Assembly: GCF_023555495.1 (NCBI RefSeq)
Contig: NZ_JALCZO010000003.1
Location: 558,001 to 622,000 of the forward strand
DNA length: 64,000 nucleotides
Source of the DNA: Polaribacter sp. Z022
GTDB lineage: Bacteria; Bacteroidota; Bacteroidia; Flavobacteriales; Flavobacteriaceae
Reading direction: 5' to 3'
A model generated the notes under the pieces. The model worked only from the letters and a program-made list of their open reading frames with translations, did no database searches and was not told the origin of the DNA. Position 1 is the first letter of the stretch. Each line of letters begins with the position of its first letter. The position numbers and the translations under genes are program-made. This document shows, piece by piece, positions 7,166-15,235 of the stretch.

Positions 7166-8892
7166 TATACCAGCCCAAATTGTTTAAAATGATGTGTAAA
7201 ATGTTTTACATGAAATTTTTGCCAATACTCATAATCTAATTCTCCAAAAAACGGATGGTTTTCTGAAGTAGCTGTTTTAAAATGAGTATAGAAATCATCA
7301 ATTTGGTTAAACAAATCATTCATTGCTTCACCTACATTTGCAAATTTTACTTTATTAGGTTCTTCAGATAACATAGGCGCTTTAAAACCAACTTGCAATT
7401 CTCCTGCAGTATTTAAAAAAGGTTTTCTTCTGGCAGATTTTTCATCAGAAACAAAATAATCTGCATTTACTTTACCATTAGAAATTTGCAATAAAAAGCT
7501 TAAATGTTCAATCATTTGTTGCCCATTCATTTTACCAAACAAAGGTTTTGTATCGCTTTTTAACTTTGATAATTTTGATCTCACAATGTTTTTGTCAGTA
7601 AAATCTATCCAATTAATTTTTGGTTCTCTTAATGAATTTATTTTTTCAACAACTGCAGAATGAGAAACGGTTCTTTTTTCAAAATATGCAGTAACAATTT
7701 CTTTTTCTTTATCATTTGCATTGAATTGATTTAAAATATTTTGCAAATGCATTTTCATGTGTCCATGCTGAATCCCTTTAGTTGTTAAAGCTCTTAATGC
7801 TGCAAAATTTTGTGCTAAACCTGCTGCTGCCATTATTTGCATTAACGTTCTTGCAGATGGTTTTTGTAACATTTCTAAAGACATTTTAGCCATAGGATGT
7901 AAAGCAGTTAAGCCTCCAACAGTACCTAAAGCTAACGGAATTTCAATCCAAAATTTAAAAATTCCATCATCTATAGAACAATGAGATAAACTAGCATATT
8001 CACCAGATTTTGCAGCATAAGCATGTGCACCAGCTTCAATTGCTCTAAAATCATTACCAGTTGCTAAAACAACAGCATCAATTCCGTTCATTATACCTTT
8101 ATTATGTGTAACTGCTCTATAAGGTTCTATTTCTGCAATCTTTACAGCTTGATAAAATTTCTCTGCAAATTTTTGAGGGTTTACTCCACCAAGTTCTTCA
8201 ATTTTACAACTAACTTCTGCTCTTACCAAACATTCTGGAACATAATTAGAAAGTATGCTCATTACAATTTCTATATCTTCTTTTTCAAACTTTTTAGCAA
8301 TAGCTTCTAAACAAGAATTTATAAAATTTGCACCCATTGAATCTTTTGTTTCAAAGGTTACATGTAGTTGATAATAATTATCTAACTTATCTGTTTTGTC
8401 TACTAATTTTATATCTAAAATTCCACCTCCACGTTTTTCCATATTTTTGGTAATGGAAGCTGTAGCAGCAAATAATTCAGTTTTATTTTTATTAAAATAC
8501 TCTTCAATTTCAGTTTTTGTACCTGCATACATAAAATGAACCTGACCAATTTTTGTAGTACCAATAACTTTGGTTTTAAAACCGCCTCTAGTACTCCAAA
8601 ACTTTCCAACTAAAGAAGCTGCTGCAACTACAGAACTTTCTTCAACAACCATTGGTATTACATATGCTCTGTCATTAATTACAAAATTTGGAGCAATACC
8701 AAAAGGCAAATAAAAATTGGTAATTGTATTTTCTATAAAATCATCATGAAGTTTCTGTAAGTTTTTATCTTCATTCCAATATTGGGTAAGAATTTTTACA
8801 GTTTCTTTTTTATTATGGAAGTAATTTTCTGTTAACCAACTAATTTTTTCATCTTTAGTTAACTTAGAAAATCCTGAAATAAGTTTGCTCAT
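7165..8892 (-). CDS. Class II hydroxymethylglutaryl-CoA reductase fused to a C-terminal DUF1569/DinB-like domain
   Basis: 575 residues, about 145 longer than a typical class II enzyme. Residues 1-425 match class II HMG-CoA reductase: VVEESSVVAAAS (catalytic Glu84 or 85), THNKGIMNGID (Lys265), ATGNDFRAIEAGAHAY (Asp281) and GIQHGHMKMH (His378). It catalyses HMG-CoA to mevalonate in the isoprenoid pathway. The remainder (about 428-575) reads as a DUF1569-type DinB-superfamily four-helix domain: MIEHLSFLL near 460-468 and HPFFGELDYEYW...HFTHHFKQF at the C-terminus, with His463, His564 and His567/568 as possible metal ligands. The frame is continuous, so this is a true fusion unless the sequence has an error. 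A candidate -7 element (TATCTTTG, minus strand, 8919-8926) lies ~27 bases before the start. Confidence 0.9.
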   Translation of the reverse strand: MSKLISGFSKLTKDEKISWLTENYFHNKKETVKILTQYWNEDKNLQKLHDDFIENTITNFYLPFGIAPNFVINDRAYVIPMVVEESSVVAAASLVGKFWSTRGGFKTKVIGTTKIGQVHFMYAGTKTEIEEYFNKNKTELFAATASITKNMEKRGGGILDIKLVDKTDKLDNYYQLHVTFETKDSMGANFINSCLEAIAKKFEKEDIEIVMSILSNYVPECLVRAEVSCKIEELGGVNPQKFAEKFYQAVKIAEIEPYRAVTHNKGIMNGIDAVVLATGNDFRAIEAGAHAYAAKSGEYASLSHCSIDDGIFKFWIEIPLALGTVGGLTALHPMAKMSLEMLQKPSARTLMQIMAAAGLAQNFAALRALTTKGIQHGHMKMHLQNILNQFNANDKEKEIVTAYFEKRTVSHSAVVEKINSLREPKINWIDFTDKNIVRSKLSKLKSDTKPLFGKMNGQQMIEHLSFLLQISNGKVNADYFVSDEKSARRKPFLNTAGELQVGFKAPMLSEEPNKVKFANVGEAMNDLFNQIDDFYTHFKTATSENHPFFGELDYEYWQKFHVKHFTHHFKQFGLV

Positions 8893-8977
8893 TTATATGG
8901 GTATAAAACTATCTAGAACAAAGATAAGTGAAACTGTTAAAATAGTATGATATATTCAAGATTTCTCTATTTTTAGA

Positions 8978-9012
8978 CAAGTTTTTGCCGATTTTTCCGT
9001 AAACTTGGCAAA
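8978..9012. promoter_or_regulatory. Inverted repeats in divergent intergenic region (possible operator)
   Basis: CAAGTTT (8978-8984) and AAACTTG (9001-9007) form a 7-bp inverted repeat, interleaved with TTTGCC (8984-8989) and GGCAAA (9007-9012). It lies between the divergent HMG-CoA reductase and DPP IV genes, 24 bases before the latter. It could be an operator or a leader hairpin; no regulator is implied by context. Confidence 0.3.
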
Positions 9013-9035
9013 GTTTTATTAAATACTAAGTCTGA

Positions 9036-11255
9036 ATGAAACAAATCTACATTTTAGCAACATTTATCTTTTTTATTAGTTGCAAAGAAAACACTTCTAC
9101 CTCATCAAATTATACAACAGGATCCAAAGAAATTACACTCGAAAAAATTTGGGATGGAACTTTTTCTGCCAAAAGAATGAATTCTCTTAATTCTATGAAT
9201 GGTGATTTTTATGCTGTTTTAAATTATGATAAAGAAACAAAATCTACAACTGTAGATAAGTACAGCTATAAAACTTTAGAAAAAGTAGAAACAATTGTAA
9301 ACAGTAAAGAATTAAATGGGTTAGATGGTTTTTCTTCTTACAGTTTTAATAATGATGAAACTAAACTAATTTTAGGAACTAATTTTGAAAAGATTTTTAG
9401 ACGTTCTTTTAAAGGAACTTTTTATGCTTATGATATTGCTTCTAAAAAATTAACTAAAATTGGAGATAAAATTCAAGAACCTATTTTTTCGCCAGACAAT
9501 AAAAACGTAGCTTACGCAAAAGACAACAATCTTTTTATTAAAAATGTAGCTTCAAATAAAATTACTCAAGTTACAAAAGACGGAAAATTTAATTCTATAA
9601 TTAACGGAATTACAGATTGGGTTTATGAAGAAGAATTTGGTTTTGTTAGGGCTTTTGAATGGAATAAAACAGGAACTTATTTAGCTTATTTAAGATTTGA
9701 TGAAACTAACGTTCCTACTTTTTCTATGGATATGGTTGGTAAAGAAAATTATCCAGATCAATTAGTATTTAAATACCCTAAAGCTGGAGAAAAAAATGCT
9801 GATGTAACATTACACATGTATAATGTTTTAGCTAAAAACAGTAAGAAAATTTCTTTAGGTGATTATGAGTACATACCAAGAATAAAATGGTCTAATGACA
9901 AAAACATCTTAATTGCAACAACCTTAAATCGTCATCAAAATAATTTAAAACTACATAAAGTTTTTGCTTTAAGAAGCAGTTCTACTTTGTTATTAAACGA
10001 AACAGACAAAGCTTATGTAGACATTCATGACAACTTAACTTTTTTAAACGACAATAGTTTTATATGGACTAGCGAAAAAGATGGATACAACCATATATAT
10101 CATTATGACTTTAGTGGAAAATTAATCAACCAAATTACTAAAGGAAATTGGGAAGTAACAAGATATTATGGTTATAATGATAGTAAAAAAACTATTTATT
10201 ATCAATCTGTAGAAAACGGTTCTATTAACAGAGGCGTATATTCTATTGGTTTAGATGGTCATAACAAAAAACTATTAAGTAATGAAGAAGGACAAAACAG
10301 TGCATCTTTTAGTAAGAATTTAAATTACTTTATAAATACGTATTCTTCTACCGAAATTCCACCTGTTTACTCACTTTATACTGGTGAAGGAGCAATGATA
10401 AAAGTGGTTAAAGACAATGTTACTTTAAAAGAAAAATTAGCTGAATACAAAATGAGTCCTAAAGAGTTTTCTACAATTAACATTAATGGAAACGACTTAA
10501 ATATGTGGATGATTAAACCTGCTAATTTTGATGAAAACAAAAAATACCCAATGTTAATGTTTCAATATTCTGGTCCAGGTTCTCAACAAGTTGGAAATAG
10601 ATGGAATGGTAGCAATGATTATTGGCATAATATGTTAGCTCAAAAAGGGATGATTGTAGTTTGTGTAGATGGACGTGGAACAGGTTTTAAAGGCGCTGAT
10701 TTTAAAAAATCTACATATTTAAACTTAGTAAAATATGAAACAGAAGATCAAATTGAAGCAGCAAAAAAATTAGCAACTCGTTCTTATATTGATGAAAACA
10801 ATATTGGAATTTGGGGTTGGTCTTTTGGTGGACACATGAGTACTAATGCTTTATTAAAAGGAAGTGATGTTTTTACAACTGCAATTGCTGTAGCTCCTGT
10901 TACTTCTTGGAGATTTTATGACACTGTTTATACAGAACGTTTTTTAAGAACCCCACAAGAAAACCCTGCTGGTTATGACGAAAATTCTCCTGTAAATTAC
11001 GCAGATAAATTAAAAGGAAATTACTTATTAGTTCATGGTACAGGTGATGACAATGTGCATGTTCAAAATAGTTATAGAATGATAAATTCTTTAATTGAAG
11101 CCAACAAACAGTTTGATATGTTTATTGTGCCAGATAGAACTCATGGAATTTATAAAGGAAAAAATACTCGTTTAAATTTGTATACAAAAATGACAAATTT
11201 CATCAACGAAAATTTAAATAAGAATTCAGATAAATCAATAGAAATTAAAGGATAA
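9036..11255 (+). CDS. S9B dipeptidyl peptidase IV, lipoprotein
   Basis: 739 residues with a lipoprotein signal (lipobox FISC, Cys near 16). The N-terminal beta-propeller carries DWVYEEEFG, the double-Glu motif that anchors the substrate N-terminus in DPP IV. The C-terminal alpha/beta-hydrolase has the triad Ser596 (GWSFGGH), Asp671 (GTGDDNVH) and His703 (DRTHGI). It should release X-Pro or X-Ala dipeptides from peptide N-termini in the periplasm or at the cell surface. It ends 4 bases before a POT-family peptide transporter gene, so production and import of di-/tripeptides are probably co-expressed. Confidence 0.92.
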   Translation: MKQIYILATFIFFISCKENTSTSSNYTTGSKEITLEKIWDGTFSAKRMNSLNSMNGDFYAVLNYDKETKSTTVDKYSYKTLEKVETIVNSKELNGLDGFSSYSFNNDETKLILGTNFEKIFRRSFKGTFYAYDIASKKLTKIGDKIQEPIFSPDNKNVAYAKDNNLFIKNVASNKITQVTKDGKFNSIINGITDWVYEEEFGFVRAFEWNKTGTYLAYLRFDETNVPTFSMDMVGKENYPDQLVFKYPKAGEKNADVTLHMYNVLAKNSKKISLGDYEYIPRIKWSNDKNILIATTLNRHQNNLKLHKVFALRSSSTLLLNETDKAYVDIHDNLTFLNDNSFIWTSEKDGYNHIYHYDFSGKLINQITKGNWEVTRYYGYNDSKKTIYYQSVENGSINRGVYSIGLDGHNKKLLSNEEGQNSASFSKNLNYFINTYSSTEIPPVYSLYTGEGAMIKVVKDNVTLKEKLAEYKMSPKEFSTININGNDLNMWMIKPANFDENKKYPMLMFQYSGPGSQQVGNRWNGSNDYWHNMLAQKGMIVVCVDGRGTGFKGADFKKSTYLNLVKYETEDQIEAAKKLATRSYIDENNIGIWGWSFGGHMSTNALLKGSDVFTTAIAVAPVTSWRFYDTVYTERFLRTPQENPAGYDENSPVNYADKLKGNYLLVHGTGDDNVHVQNSYRMINSLIEANKQFDMFIVPDRTHGIYKGKNTRLNLYTKMTNFINENLNKNSDKSIEIKG

Positions 11256-11259
11256 ATAT

Positions 11260-12765
11260 ATGTCAAATACTGCTATTAAAACTTCAGAAGAACCACAAAT
11301 GTTTGGACATCCAAAAGGATTGTTCTACTTATTTTTTGCAGAATTATGGGAACGTTTTAGTTTCTATGGAATGAGAGCGTTACTAACGCTTTACATGGTA
11401 CAAGAAATATTTAAAGCCATCTCTGAAAGAGATACAGCTACAGCTGTAGTTTATGCTTCTTATGGTTCTTTAGTATACGCTTCTACAGTAATTGGTGGTC
11501 AAATTTCTGATAAAATCTTAGGAATGCGTTCTTCTATTTTTTTAGGAGGTATTTTAATGGCTGTTGGTCATTTTGTTTTAGCTATAGAACATGATATTGC
11601 ATTCTTTACTGCATTAGCTTTAATTGTAGTTGGTAATGGTTTTTTTAAACCAAATATTTCAACTTTTGTAGGTGCTTTGTATAAAGAAGGAGATGTTAGA
11701 AAAGACTCTGGTTTTACCATTTTTTATATGGGAATTAATATTGGTGGTTTTGTTGCTCCTCTTTTATGTGGCTGGTTAGCTGCTGAATATGGTTGGCATT
11801 ATGGTTTTGGTTTAGCAGGAATTGGAATGATGGCTGGATTAATTTTCTTTTGGAGTGGAATTAAAAAGAACGTCTTTGGAGATAAAGGTATGCCACCTTC
11901 AACTGAAATTTATGAGAAAAAAGTTATAGGAATTCCTCAAAAAACTTTAATCCCTATTATAGCTGTTTTATTTGTACCAGTAATTGCTTATTTACTTTCT
12001 TCATGGCAACAAAATTATGTTAGCGGTATTTTTAAATTTATCGGGTTTGCTGTTTTAGCTTATTTAATATACATCATGTATAGTTTAGATTCAGTTGCTC
12101 GTAAAAAATTAATCATGGCTGTATTAATTACTTTTTTTATGACTTTATTTTGGGGTTTTCATGAATTATCAGGTAGTGTAATTACATTATTTGCATCAAG
12201 AAATGTAGCTTTAGATGGTATTATGACAGCAAGTCAAACAAATGCTTTAAACTCTATGTTTATTATCATACTAGCAATACCTATCTCTTTATTATGGGGA
12301 TATTTATCTAAAAATAAAATGAACCCAAGAACACCATATAAATTTGGTTTAGGTCTATTATTAGCTGGGGCAAGTTTCTATATTTTATCTATTAGTGGTG
12401 CTAGTGCAGATGAAAACGGAATGGTTCCTTTTACTTATTTACTAGTAATGTATCTTATTATTTCTATTGGAGAATTATTTATGTCTCCAGTAGGTTTATC
12501 TAAAATAACAGATTTATCACCAAAAAACATAGTTGCTTTTATGATGGGTGTTTGGTTCTTATCTTCTGCATTTGCTTTTCAAATAGTTGGTTTTATATCT
12601 AAACAATTAGCTGTAGAAAGTACAGATGCAAATGTTGGTGGTTTAGAAACCTTAGGCATTTATACAGATGGATTTGAACTAATTGCAATGTATTCTTTAG
12701 GAGCAGGTGCAATTGTTATTTTATTTTCCCCTTTAATGAAAAAATTAATGGGCAATGTTCACTAA
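11260..12765 (+). CDS. Proton-dependent oligopeptide transporter (POT/PTR MFS family)
   Basis: 501 residues, polytopic (about 12-14 hydrophobic helices). The N-terminal ELWERFSFYGMRALL contains the ExxERFxYYG-type motif required for proton coupling in POT transporters; FYMGINIGGFVAPLL and GELFMSPVGLSKI are the other PTR2 signatures. It should import di- and tripeptides across the inner membrane with protons. It follows the DPP IV gene by 4 bases, and a strong terminator follows (12773-12806), so these two genes form one transcription unit. Confidence 0.93.
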   Translation: MSNTAIKTSEEPQMFGHPKGLFYLFFAELWERFSFYGMRALLTLYMVQEIFKAISERDTATAVVYASYGSLVYASTVIGGQISDKILGMRSSIFLGGILMAVGHFVLAIEHDIAFFTALALIVVGNGFFKPNISTFVGALYKEGDVRKDSGFTIFYMGINIGGFVAPLLCGWLAAEYGWHYGFGLAGIGMMAGLIFFWSGIKKNVFGDKGMPPSTEIYEKKVIGIPQKTLIPIIAVLFVPVIAYLLSSWQQNYVSGIFKFIGFAVLAYLIYIMYSLDSVARKKLIMAVLITFFMTLFWGFHELSGSVITLFASRNVALDGIMTASQTNALNSMFIIILAIPISLLWGYLSKNKMNPRTPYKFGLGLLLAGASFYILSISGASADENGMVPFTYLLVMYLIISIGELFMSPVGLSKITDLSPKNIVAFMMGVWFLSSAFAFQIVGFISKQLAVESTDANVGGLETLGIYTDGFELIAMYSLGAGAIVILFSPLMKKLMGNVH

Positions 12766-12772
12766 ACAAATC

Positions 12773-12806
12773 AAAAACCTCATAAATTAATATTTATGAG
12801 GTTTTT
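12773..12806 (+). terminator. Rho-independent terminator after first POT gene
   Basis: Arms 12773-12787 (AAAAACCTCATAAAT) and 12792-12806 (its reverse complement) form a 15-bp stem with a TAAT loop, ending in a T-run. It separates the first from the second POT gene; its A- and T-runs on both sides would allow action in both directions. Confidence 0.85.
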
Positions 12807-12834
12807 ATTTATATATAATTATTAAACCCTTTTT

Positions 12835-14613
12835 ATGAACAGAGACATAGAAAATCTTTTTAAAGACAAAGTTATCGGACATCCAGCTGGATTGTTCGTA
12901 TTATTTTTTACAGAAATGTGGGAGCGTTTTTCATTTTATGGAATGCGTATTTTACTTGTATTATTTTTAACAGCACCTTTAATAGGTGACAACCCTGGTT
13001 GGGAATGGCCTAGGGAACATGCATTAGCATTAATTGGTACTTATGCTTCACTTTTGTATTTAACTCCAATTGTTGGTGGTTGGATTGCAGATAAAATTAC
13101 TGGTTATAAATGGGCAGTAGTTATTGGTTGTTTTATTATGATGTTAGGTCATGCTTCAATGGTATTTGAAACACAGTTTTCTTTATACTTAGGTTTGGCA
13201 TTATTAGTAATTGGTACAGGTTTTTTTAAACCTAATGTTACTTCTATGATTTCTGAAATGTACAAAGGAAAAGAATCTAAAAAAGATGGAGCTTATACTA
13301 TCTTTTATATGGGTGTAAATGCTGGTGCTTTTTTTGGAATGATGTTGTGTGGTTATTTAGCTGAAAACATTGGTTGGTCATGGGGATTTGGTCTTGCAGG
13401 TATCTTTATGTTCTTAGGAATGTTACAGTTTTGGTTAGCTAAAGACTTATTTGGTAGCATTGGAGAAAAACCATCTAAAGTTCATGAAGTAGAAATCCCT
13501 CAAAACATTAATGAAACAAGTCCTGTTGAAGAAAATCAAACAAAAGAAAAACTAAATCCATTTACAGGATTAGATAAAATTTTAATTATCCTTTCTTCAA
13601 TTGGGGGTGTTTTATACTTATTTAATGACCCAATGTCTAAAATTGGAGATGTAAATATGTTAGATTTTAAAGTTGGTAGTATGGAAGGTTCTAACGTAAC
13701 TATTCTTACTGCTCTTGTTTTATTTATATATTTAATTGTTACCAGAATTTCTAGATATACAAAAGTAGTTAGAGATAAGATTATTGCTGTTTCTGTTTTT
13801 GGAATTTTTACAGTGTTTTTCTTTGCTGCTTTTGAGCAATCTTTAGGATCTATGACAATTTTTGCTAGAGATTATACTGGTAGAACATTATCTGGATCTT
13901 CTGCAATGGTATTTAAAATTATAGATTTAATTTTAACTGTTGGTCCTTTAGCAATTATTACTTGGGTTTTATATTTATTATTTAAGAAAACATATTCTAA
14001 AATACCTTTTTCAAACATTATTCTTGCATTGGCATTTGTAACTCTTTGGGGAATTGTAGTTTGGAAAGTTAATAGAGAATTTAGTAAAGATGCCACAGAA
14101 GTAGGTGCTTCTTGGTTTGGTATTTTAAATTCTTTCTTTATAATTACGTTAGCTCCTTTATTTTCTAGATGGTGGGAAAGTAAATACAACCCAAGTGCAG
14201 CAATGAAATATGGTTTAGGTCTTATTCTTTTAGGTTTAGGTTTTGGTGTTTTAGTAATGGGAACTATGGGAATAGAACAAGGAGCAAAAACAGCTTCTGT
14301 TAGTATGTTCTTTTTAATATTTGCCTACTTGTTTCATACAATGGGAGAACTTTGTATTTCTCCTGTAGGTTTATCATATTTAAGTAAACTTGTACCTGGT
14401 AGAATGATTGGTTTTATGTTTGGTATTTGGTATTTAGCAATTGCTGTAGGGCAAAAAGCTGCAGGAACCATGGGTGGAATGATTGATAAAATTACAGAAG
14501 AATATTCTTTAAGTACATTCTTTTTAATTTTTACTATTGTACCAGTAGCTGTAGGATTAGTATCTATAGTACTAAATCCGTTATTAAAAAAATTAATGCA
14601 TGGAGTAAAATAA
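12835..14613 (+). CDS. Proton-dependent oligopeptide transporter (POT/PTR MFS family), larger paralogue
   Basis: 592 residues, polytopic. EMWERFSFYGMRILL, FYMGVNAGAFFGMML and GELCISPVGLSYL are the PTR2 signatures, matching the neighbour gene. It is ~90 residues longer, mainly because of a charged loop around residues 210-245 (rich in Glu, Lys, Asn, Pro) between the two helical bundles. It lies behind the terminator of the first transporter and has its own terminator at 14641-14670, so is likely transcribed separately. The paralogue may differ in peptide selectivity; the sequence does not say how. Confidence 0.92.
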   Translation: MNRDIENLFKDKVIGHPAGLFVLFFTEMWERFSFYGMRILLVLFLTAPLIGDNPGWEWPREHALALIGTYASLLYLTPIVGGWIADKITGYKWAVVIGCFIMMLGHASMVFETQFSLYLGLALLVIGTGFFKPNVTSMISEMYKGKESKKDGAYTIFYMGVNAGAFFGMMLCGYLAENIGWSWGFGLAGIFMFLGMLQFWLAKDLFGSIGEKPSKVHEVEIPQNINETSPVEENQTKEKLNPFTGLDKILIILSSIGGVLYLFNDPMSKIGDVNMLDFKVGSMEGSNVTILTALVLFIYLIVTRISRYTKVVRDKIIAVSVFGIFTVFFFAAFEQSLGSMTIFARDYTGRTLSGSSAMVFKIIDLILTVGPLAIITWVLYLLFKKTYSKIPFSNIILALAFVTLWGIVVWKVNREFSKDATEVGASWFGILNSFFIITLAPLFSRWWESKYNPSAAMKYGLGLILLGLGFGVLVMGTMGIEQGAKTASVSMFFLIFAYLFHTMGELCISPVGLSYLSKLVPGRMIGFMFGIWYLAIAVGQKAAGTMGGMIDKITEEYSLSTFFLIFTIVPVAVGLVSIVLNPLLKKLMHGVK

Positions 14614-14640
14614 TAACTCCTCTATATAATATTATTAAAA

Positions 14641-14670
14641 GAAGAGAGTTTTATTTTTAAAGCTCTCTTC
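14641..14670 (+). terminator. Rho-independent terminator after second POT gene
   Basis: GAAGAGAG (14641-14648) and CTCTCTTC (14663-14670) form a stem with further A/T pairing in the loop flanks, followed by TTCTTTT. Confidence 0.7.
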
Positions 14671-14714
14671 TTCTTTTAGTGTAAATTCGGCATATATTTT
14701 GCGACTCTATTATT

Positions 14715-15233
14715 ATGAAAAAATCAATTTTAATTTTAACGCTATTTTTTACTCTATTTTCTATAAATGCTCAAGAAAATGTAAAATGGTTGTCTTTTGA
14801 AGAAGCTATTGCTTTAAACAAAGAAAACCCAAAACCTATATTAATTGATGTTTACACAGATTGGTGTGGTTACTGTAAAAAAATGGATTTAAACACCTAT
14901 ACTAACAAAACAATTTCTAACTATATAAATAAAAATTTTTATGCCGTAAAACTTGATGGTGAAGAAAAAAAAGATATCATTTATAAAAACTATACTTTTA
15001 AATTTCAGAAAGAAGGAAGACGTGGTTACCACCAATTACCAGCTACTTTAATGAATGGAAAAATGTCTTATCCTACAACTTTGTTTATGTCTGTTGATGA
15101 AAAAATATTAGACAGAATTCCAGGTTATTTAGACAAAACTATAATGGAAAAAGTATTGGTTTATTTTTCTGAAGAAAAATATAAAAACCAAAATTGGGTA
15201 GAATTTGAAAAGACTTTTGAAAGTAAATTATAA
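14715..15233 (+). CDS. Secreted thioredoxin-fold protein (WCGYC)
   Basis: 172 residues with a cleavable signal peptide (MKKSILILTLFFTLFSINAQ). DVYTDWCGYCKKMD holds a CxxC active site, LPATL and SYPTTLFM carry the cis-Pro region, and the C-terminus is a single helix. It is a predicted periplasmic thiol-disulfide reductase of the DUF255/thioredoxin_7 style; its partner is unknown. The upstream sequence has CGG (14688-14690) and GC (14701-14702) spaced as in a sigma-54 promoter, but it would leave almost no leader before the ATG and is not called. Convergent with comEC, 2 bases between stops. Confidence 0.82.
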   Translation: MKKSILILTLFFTLFSINAQENVKWLSFEEAIALNKENPKPILIDVYTDWCGYCKKMDLNTYTNKTISNYINKNFYAVKLDGEEKKDIIYKNYTFKFQKEGRRGYHQLPATLMNGKMSYPTTLFMSVDEKILDRIPGYLDKTIMEKVLVYFSEEKYKNQNWVEFEKTFESKL

Positions 15234-15235
15234 AT

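Noticed and set aside
13872..14189. 105-residue minus-strand reading frame opposite the second POT transporter
   Set aside because: It lies wholly inside a well-supported transporter gene, has no ribosome-binding site or recognisable domain, and mirrors hydrophobic codons of the sense strand.
14688..14702. Sigma-54-like promoter (CGG and GC with N10 spacing) before the thioredoxin-fold gene
   Set aside because: The spacing fits, but the predicted transcription start falls next to the ATG at 14715 and no other candidate of the same kind supports it.
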